From NCBI RefSeq assembly GCF_030247185.1, contig NC_080571.1:108707128-108771127 (forward strand): a stretch of DNA of 64,000 nt. Direction: 5' to 3'. Under the pieces are notes generated by a model that searched no databases, was not told where the DNA came from, and worked only from the letters and a program-made list of their open reading frames with translations. The translations under genes and the position numbers were made by a program. Source of the stretch: Malaya genurostris. Its lineage: Eukaryota > Arthropoda > Insecta > Diptera > Culicidae. Of this stretch, positions 57,703-64,000 are shown piece after piece; the stretch's first letter is position 1; each line of letters begins with the position of its first letter.

Positions 57703-57909
57703 TTGAGCTTATACAGGGATATTTGTTACATCACCGAAGATTATATAATAAGATTTTATGGCTCGGAATATGAATACAATAAAAATAGTATACTGTTTCA
57801 CGCGCCAAATCAGTACATTCAAAAACTTTTTCAAAAGCTAAAGTGTTCGGAAAATGATCATCTCGATAATATTAACGTGAATCTGACGAATCGGACATTC
57901 TTTCTATAA
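57703..57909 (+). other. Candidate exon B (open frame, no recognised family)
   Basis: The frame, open after a stop at about 57700, reads YRDICYITEDYIIRFYGSEY, then EYNKNSILFHAPNQYIQKLF, then KCSENDHLDNINVNLTNRTF, and stops at 57909. A possible splice acceptor (GAGCTTATACAG) ends near 57717. ILFHAPN matches candidate exon A; the codons differ at CTT/CTG, GCA/GCG, CCC/CCA and AAC/AAT, all synonymous. Beyond this heptapeptide the two frames are not clearly similar. Function unknown. Confidence 0.3.
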
Positions 57910-59859
57910 GATGCAAGAAAAATAAATCGATAACAATCGTCTACACACGGGATAGCCGCAGATCACAAAATTACAATGTTGTAATCGTTGTTTCATGCCC
58001 TAGTTGTGTCAATCTGTTGATTTTATCATAACCATTCCGGTAAACGAAATTCCTGTATTCAAATGCTGTCACTTGGCGGAGAACGAAGACAGCAAAACTC
58101 AGAACAAAAATCCTCTTCATTTCATCAGAAACGTTTCATATTGAAAATATTTACAATGGCAAATGAACTTCATTTATGTCAGTTATGTATAGTGTCCGTT
58201 TTATGTAAGTGAAAGGATGCAGAATAATATAAGAGTTAATTGTAAAACAAGTTTTCCATGTACTGAATACATTATTTATACAGTATAAATGTTAAAATTT
58301 GAAATCAAAAAAGCTCTTCCAGCGAGCCATTCTACAAGTGGATGAAAAATTTCTTAATGCCTTATGAACAATTTGCTGGTGAATTCCCTCTTGGGAATTT
58401 TATTCTTTTGTTGCATTTCAATATCATCTGTGAGTTTAGTGATAAAGCTATAAGCAGCTAATTAGCAGCTAATTGCAGTTAGGCCCTTTTATCGTGGGAC
58501 TATCGAATTGGTTAAAACAGCTGAGACATTTTTTTGCTTTCATGCATACAGGTAACTTTCCTGGGATTGTGTCATGGCTTAGTGGCACTTCATTGAAACG
58601 TTTAATTTTCCGCTTAGGGTGTAAGTCTTTGCTCAACGCTAGCTTTATTACTCGTTTGTGGTGATTGTCTTTGCTAGGTGTCAAATCGAAATTCAGAAAT
58701 TCAGGAAAACAACTAAAATTTTAGTTTTTCTCCGATCGTTGGCTTTTCCGTGCAGTTATCTTCAGGTTTTATTTATTAATAAATATTCGTGAACTATTGA
58801 TTCTCAATCCAGTATTTTTAAAATGATTAATCTAAGCAAAAGCTGGAACCTTCCAAACTTCATTGGCACGTATTACCAAATAAATTGAATTCGGGATTGA
58901 AGCCACTACAATTTCTTTGAATTTTCGAAGAACCGGATTCAACTAAGAGTTACTAAATAGATAATAAAATTTTTAAGTAGAGGCCAACAGTTGAATAAAA
59001 TCGCGAAAATTTTAATGTTGGTGGTGCGTAGTATATATTTTTCTCTTCGTGGGATACTCTCAAAGAGGGTGAAGACTCCCAAATTATAAGCATTTCATAC
59101 CATACAAGCTAGGCTACGTTGCCCATTTGAACACAGACAGCGCAAAACCGAGACCATTATTGAAAATATAAGTTCTTCGTTTGAAATATACTTGCCCCGG
59201 TTACCAAATCGACTATATGAGTAGGTGCTCGCTTAAGACCGTCGTATATGAATAAATAAGCACAATTATTAGTTCGTGTTTGGTGCAAGTTTGTTCATAT
59301 TCATTACTACGATCTCACGAGCGTGAGTTTTTTAATTGATCTAATTGGGATCCGTTCCAACGAGGGAATTTGTGATTTCTTTCGATTGCTCGCCAGAGCA
59401 AACGGGTTTTCTGATCTCATTCTAATAGTCGCAAAATTTTTCATTTAGATACGATGAAATAGATTTTTTTCAGTGATTGATTAAGGGGTAGGGCCACCAT
59501 GGAACTTTCAAAAAATAATTTTTTTTTGTAAATTTGAAATTCCCTAAGACCCTCTAGAATGAAAAAAAAACGCTGTTGTTTACGCTCGTTTATGATCTTC
59601 AAACTCGGGCAAACTCATAGCAGTTACAAATCTTTATCGATTGTTTCATAATTTTGAGGCGACTTTTATATACACATTATCTAGTATATCACGTAGGGGT
59701 TTCTTGATATATGATGAACTTTTTTTTTATAGAAAAATACAATATGAAATTTTCATTTAAAAAATTAAAGTTTTCATTTATATGCTTAATTTTTCGAAAA
59801 AATAGTATTTTCGAAATCCTCTACGTTATTCCTAGTATATAATATATAGTTATATACGA
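57910..59859. other. AT-rich DNA, nothing recognised
   Basis: About 1.95 kb without a recognised gene. AGCAGCTAATT is repeated near 58453-58475. Confidence 0.5.
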
Positions 59860-60110
59860 ACCCAAATAACATGTGACCCGTACGCACAGACATCAGCAAA
59901 GTACGCGCCAGCAGTAAGACGCCAGTGTATCCAACGCGTGGAGACGTCAGCCACCCTGTTACCAATTATTGAACCGCTGACATTGCAGCAGACATCCGAC
60001 CATCGTGGTTGCATCAGCCAAGAACCATTAGTAATTGCATCACCCGAAACCACCACGCAATGAATTGTGATCATTTTTAAAAATGTCATAATAAACTAAA
60101 GTACATAAGT
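59860..60110. other. Short GC-richer island of unknown nature
   Basis: About 200 bp between 59870 and 60070 contrast sharply with very AT-rich flanks (CAGACATCAGCAAAGTACGC, GACGTCAGCCACCCTGTTAC). A poly(A)-signal-like AATAAA follows at about 60090. It could be a retroposed fragment or a small exon; no ORF identifies it. Confidence 0.3.
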
Positions 60111-60952
60111 ATATAATTAGAAAAAACTTTGCTTCTTGTCAAAGACCTAGCTTTTATCGTATCTAAGAGCGCTCTCCATAAACTCTTCACACAATTCAAT
60201 TTCCTTCGAAGAGAGGCGGATATCATCTCAGCAACAAAAAACCGACATGGTTCATTTAATATATAATGGACACCAGAGCAAGAGCTAATTTCTCTCGATG
60301 ACATATCTGAGCATCACGGGTTAGCACGCTGCTGTAGGGATTCTCTTTGAAGCAACAAACGGTCGTTTATTCCTGTTTCGCGAACCGACTCTATATGGGC
60401 AGTTGATAATTGCGATAGAATCATTTTACTATTGCCGCTTATTCTAACTATATGCATATAACCTTTGTATAACTTGTGTCTATGAAAATGTCTGTGAATG
60501 TTCCACACAAGCGTTTTGTAATATTGTAAAGTATTATGAGAATCATCAAGTCGAACCATCGATTTGATTTCCTGTGATAATTGTCAACTTACGATTCTCT
60601 CTTGGTAAATTCCACACAGCGCCGATCATTGCCAGACTGTATAAATTTGGTTAAGGACCGTGAAATACTCAGAGTATGAGGTGGCGCGTGTGAATTTTCA
60701 CACGGTTCATGCATTGAGAGGTAGCGAGTTCATGTAGCATCATCTACCACATTGAAAATGTTGTATACAATGTAGAGAAATATCGAGCCGCTTTCTGTCA
60801 AATTATCGGCAATCACAAACACTGGTTATTATTATGTGTAAAAACCCTTTATTGTAAGTGGATATCATTTTACTGTTTCTCATTAAGTTTCAGAGAAACT
60901 ATAGATACTTTTTGTCCACGTTTGGCCAGTGGATATCAATAATTTATAGTTT
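60111..60952. other. Unassigned DNA
   Basis: No gene or repeat is recognised in about 840 bp. Confidence 0.45.
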
Positions 60953-61045
60953 TTGAAGTCCTAAATGGCGACTTTCGGTTTGTGAATATTCTTTCAAATC
61001 GCTATATAATTTATATTTTCAAGACGGGTTTGTCAAGTAAGCTGT
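60953..61045 (+). repeat. Diverged single unit of the 117-bp repeat
   Basis: AAATGGCGACTTTCGGTTTG, then AATATTCTTTCAAA and TTTTCAAGACGGGTTTG, follows the order of the units at 27190-28510. Confidence 0.6.
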
Positions 61046-61379
61046 TCTCTGACTTTCATTCGTCATTCAGTGATGTCTCTGACGTTACCCACCACTCTTT
61101 TGTTTGTTCAACGTTTGATACGTGAAACCATTACCAACTTAAGAACCAAGGTTCTTGGACTTCTTGCCTTGAGCCCCCCGGAACTAAAGGATATTCTATA
61201 CATCGGAGGGAGTTTCCTAGGGATGATCAAAACTATATGAACGAAGAGCTCTCTGACGATTTTAGTTCTCCTGACGACTACTCGGACAGACACAGACGAT
61301 GGATTAAGCCGAAACCGACGAAAAGCCAATCGACGAAGGATATATTGTATTCTATGGTGTAGGTCTTGGTAGTAGATGG

Positions 61380-61620
61380 ACAAGAAATTTGATTTCGAGT
61401 ACACCGGATCTAAATTCCCGGTTCTGGAAGTACAGGAAACAGTGGTCCAAAACTAAACGATTGTTGTCTTTTCGTTTTCTCAGAGATGACTCGACCGATT
61501 TTCACGAACTTAAACTGAAATAAAATGTCTCATGGTCAGTAAACCTGCATTTGAATTTAGTTCGACTTCTGGTTCCGGTATTACAGGGCGATGAAAGTTT
61601 AAACTCAAAAATTTAAACCG
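61380..61620 (+). repeat. Family P fragment
   Basis: CTCAGAGATGACTCGACCGA, TTTTCACGAACTTAAACTGA, GACTTCTGGTTCCGGTATTA and CAGGGCGATGAAAGT correspond to modules at 9370-9490. No ends are recognised. Confidence 0.6.
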
Positions 61621-63338
61621 GATTCGAAAGCGACGATGCGAAAATCATTTAAAATGATTGAATCAGGCTCAACATTATTTTAATTGGTAGGTTATGTTGG
61701 GTGATAGACAAACAAACCTATCATACTTCGGCTGAAGTGATTCCTAGATATCCATTCAGAAAGAAACGGAAGTTTAAGACAAATACTTAAAATTGCACCT
61801 ACATTACTTTCTCAGAGATGACTGATCCGAAAATGAAAAAGTATCAGAGTCTCAAAAGTGATAATACGAATTAATTCAAAAATTAATTCACAATACTATC
61901 GAAAAACAGAAAATAATTCACAATACTATTGATGATGCTACCGAAAAAACTAACTAATCAGATAACATTAACCAAAAAAATCTTGTCTTCAAAATTGTAA
62001 AATGATTAACTAAAACTCAATATTTGGTCCCTGTAGTCAAAAACCACCCGGAAGTTTTCAACCGAACAAATTTTAACAAACAAAATCAAAAGAACAGGTT
62101 GTCCAACAGTGATTAGCCGCAACGTTGTTCCAAAGTCAACCGTATAAATGCCGGACTATCCCTTCTGAAGGTGCATTACCGCGAAAACTTTATTTTTCCA
62201 TTAATCTTTGCTAATGAGATATGATACAAGGATGAAAGCAGCTTAAGTCCCAAGACGGAGAGCCGGAACGAAGCGAAACAGAAATCACAACTAGTTGGCA
62301 AATAGAAAGAATGTTGATAATGAAGCAAATTAATTTGATTTGGAAAATGGATGGAAAACTTCCTCTTGTTGCCGACACCAGACAAACGTTTGTAATTCGA
62401 GAGCATCAGCAATTTGATAAATCTTTTTGATTGAAATTTAAACTCGAAACGACAACTGTTCGTTAGATATAATTTATGATGGGTGAGAAAATTCAAGTGG
62501 GTATTTAGCCTTTCAAGTGTTTCTTATGATGTCATGTTGATTTCGTCTAACCCTAGAGTATTTAACCGTTACAGGTGAGAAGAACCAGCGGCCACAGAGG
62601 AAGACGGGGATCGCGCACCCGAAGGTTGTGCAACAATTTAATTATCACGTGCGCACTTTGACTGTGCCTCAGTAGAACAACTGTATTGCGGTGATGCGCG
62701 AAAATTGTACTATATTTTCCCACCATTAATTGTCTTAGTATAGTTTCGCAGTTCCATTGCGTTGCACAGTTTGCACGTGTTTGTCGGCTGTTAGAATATG
62801 TACACAAACACACACACCATGAAAAATAAAGAATCACATCGCCAGAGCTTTGACTGCAGGTTTGACAAGACCCAGTTATCTGATTGTAGGTAGGTTTCGT
62901 GGGGCAAGTGGTGTACTTTGATCGTCGACCTAAACAGCAAATCAGTTGCTCTGCTTTTTTGTAGATCAGATGCAGACTTCGCTTTGCTGGTAAGCATTTA
63001 CTAGACTCGATCAATGATTCCGGTTCGTCGCTTGTTCCACGAGGTTCAAAATTCAGAACGCAATCGAAATAACGGTTTTTTTGTTATTCTTCAAGGCTGA
63101 CTTTTTTCAAATTTCTACTTTTAAATAGTTGTGAAATTTGATCGTTATATTTGACCCTTGAGACTCTTTGACAACTAACAACTAACAGTACGAAATTAAG
63201 TAGGTTTTATGCCATTCAGTAGCGTTTTTGTTTTCGCCCCTTTCAATTTCGAATTTAATTCATATTCAAATACAAACGAGAATTTCTCTACGACGTTCTA
63301 AAAATATACCAACTATTAGAACTATTTACTAACTTAGG
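61621..63338. other. Unassigned DNA, about 1.7 kb
   Basis: No recognised gene. A 150-codon reverse frame at 62562-63014 is the longest; it starts at TTG, has no ATG near its beginning, and its sequence shows no family. It is not called. Confidence 0.45.
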
Positions 63339-63629
63339 TCATTTCGCCGAAAGTCGTTTCGCCGAAAGGTCAATTCGCCGAAAGAGTCATTTCGCCGAAA
63401 GGGTCCGTCCATGAATGAATCAATCTTTATTCAAGAAGTACAATTGTAGGTAAAAAAAAACGGGCGTTAACGTATTATCATTCATTTGTGTTTATTTTAA
63501 ATCAATTCCAATTATAATATTAGGACAATTGCAGGAATCGTCAAAATGACCCTTTTGGCGAAGTGGCCCATTCGGCAAAATGTCTTTCGGCGAAATGACC
63601 CTTTCGGTGAAACGGCTTTCGACGAAATG
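63339..63629. mobile_element. MITE whose ends are tandem 17-bp repeats
   Basis: The left end holds about four copies of GTCATTTCGCCGAAAGG; the right end (63540-63629) holds similar copies in reverse orientation. Together they make terminal inverted repeats of about 70-90 bp around a spacer of about 120 bp. No coding capacity. Confidence 0.75.
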
Positions 63630-64000
63630 TTGACGTAATTTTGTTGTTTGAAATTTAAAACGAGATGAATTTTTTTATCTTTCGTCCTCGACTCGTCATT
63701 GCATTAGTATGTTGAACTACTAATGCCACTTCATATTTCATTATAAATTGCTTTTTCTTTTTATTAAACAAGCAATTTCAATAGGAAAATAAATCCGTTC
63801 TTTGAAATCGAACAACTAACGATGTCTTTAAAAGCGATTCTTATCACTTGTTAAAACACGCCGTGTCATTGTAAAGTATTACTTTCTGTTAATGGGTTTC
63901 CAATGAAAATCAGTTGGGCACAAAGTAATAAGAGTTGGAAACAGTGAAGGCATTTAACAATTGAGAAACTTAACAATCTTAACGAATTCGTAGTCTTATT
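63630..64000. other. Unassigned DNA at the window edge
   Basis: CGTCCTCGACTCGTCATTGC near 63684 is a diverged match to sequence in the SINE-like insertion at 8815-9056. GCATTAGTA and TACTAATGC form a small hairpin at about 63702-63728. Nothing else is recognised. Confidence 0.4.

Noticed and set aside
62562..63014. 150-codon reverse-strand ORF
   Set aside because: It starts at TTG, not ATG, shows no family resemblance, and is within the range expected by chance in 64 kb.

Overview
The window is about 64 kb of AT-rich animal DNA from a mosquito, most likely an Aedes-type culicine. Three things point there: four copies of a tRNA-derived SINE that I recognise as Feilai-like; several Tc1/mariner transposases with the DD37E signature known from mosquitoes, alongside DD37D (maT-like) and DD41D (rosa-like) relatives; and the very high density of small inverted-repeat elements (MITEs), fold-back elements and non-LTR fragments. 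I cannot fix the species. I found no bacterial feature, rRNA gene, intact tRNA gene, CRISPR array or recognisable viral insertion. No conserved host protein-coding gene could be identified, so the window reads as an intergenic or intronic repeat landscape.

Layout. 1-3.5 kb: AT-rich DNA with inverted-repeat pieces. 3.5-5.3 kb: a decayed DD37E transposon joined to a DD41D transposase tail, then a SINE. 5.8-6.45 kb: a promoter-like island with a TATA box and a 68-codon ORF. 7.2-11.1 kb: a large palindromic repeat (called family P here) with an ATT microsatellite, a SINE-like insertion and a 708-bp insertion with an 8-bp target duplication. 14.15-15.4 kb: a DD37E element on the minus strand. 17-18.5 kb: GC-richer, repeat-free DNA. 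19.3-21.3 kb: a third DD37E element split by a perfect 12-bp tandem array set between inverted copies of its own 3' coding end. 21.4-22.8 kb: a degenerate minisatellite. 23.1-24.4 kb: 117-bp repeat units and a DD37E relative with about 125-bp terminal inverted repeats. 27.05-28.6 kb: a fold-back element built of 117-bp units in opposite orientations. 29.5-30.4 kb: a DD41D deletion derivative with an open transposase frame.

30.5-32.3 kb: two further interspersed families (Q and P). 34.7-40.3 kb: nested TA-flanked elements carrying a MITE pair, a 5'-truncated LINE with an RNase H end, and a 948-bp non-LTR element that has only ORF1. 40.6-42.7 kb: a tRNA-like relic, a hAT-type MITE and a second family Q copy. 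43.0-45.4 kb: four nearly identical 575-bp tandem units. 46.8-47.35 kb: a GC-rich island. 48.1-48.6 kb: a SINE next to a MITE. 51.4-52.6 kb: an unrecognised open frame beside a second ORF1-only element. 53.7-54.9 kb: two MITEs and a DD37D deletion derivative. 55.4-58 kb: a SINE and three short ORFs that deserve a look. 59-64 kb: mostly unremarkable DNA ending in a MITE made of 17-bp repeats.

The elements do not form a pathway. They form an insertion history that can often be ordered from target-site duplications and from paralogous copies serving as empty sites. The observations I rate highest are the ORF1-only retrotransposon family, the 12-bp array trapped between inverted transposase ends, the 575-bp array flanked by a direct repeat, and two short ORFs sharing a heptapeptide whose codons differ only at synonymous positions.
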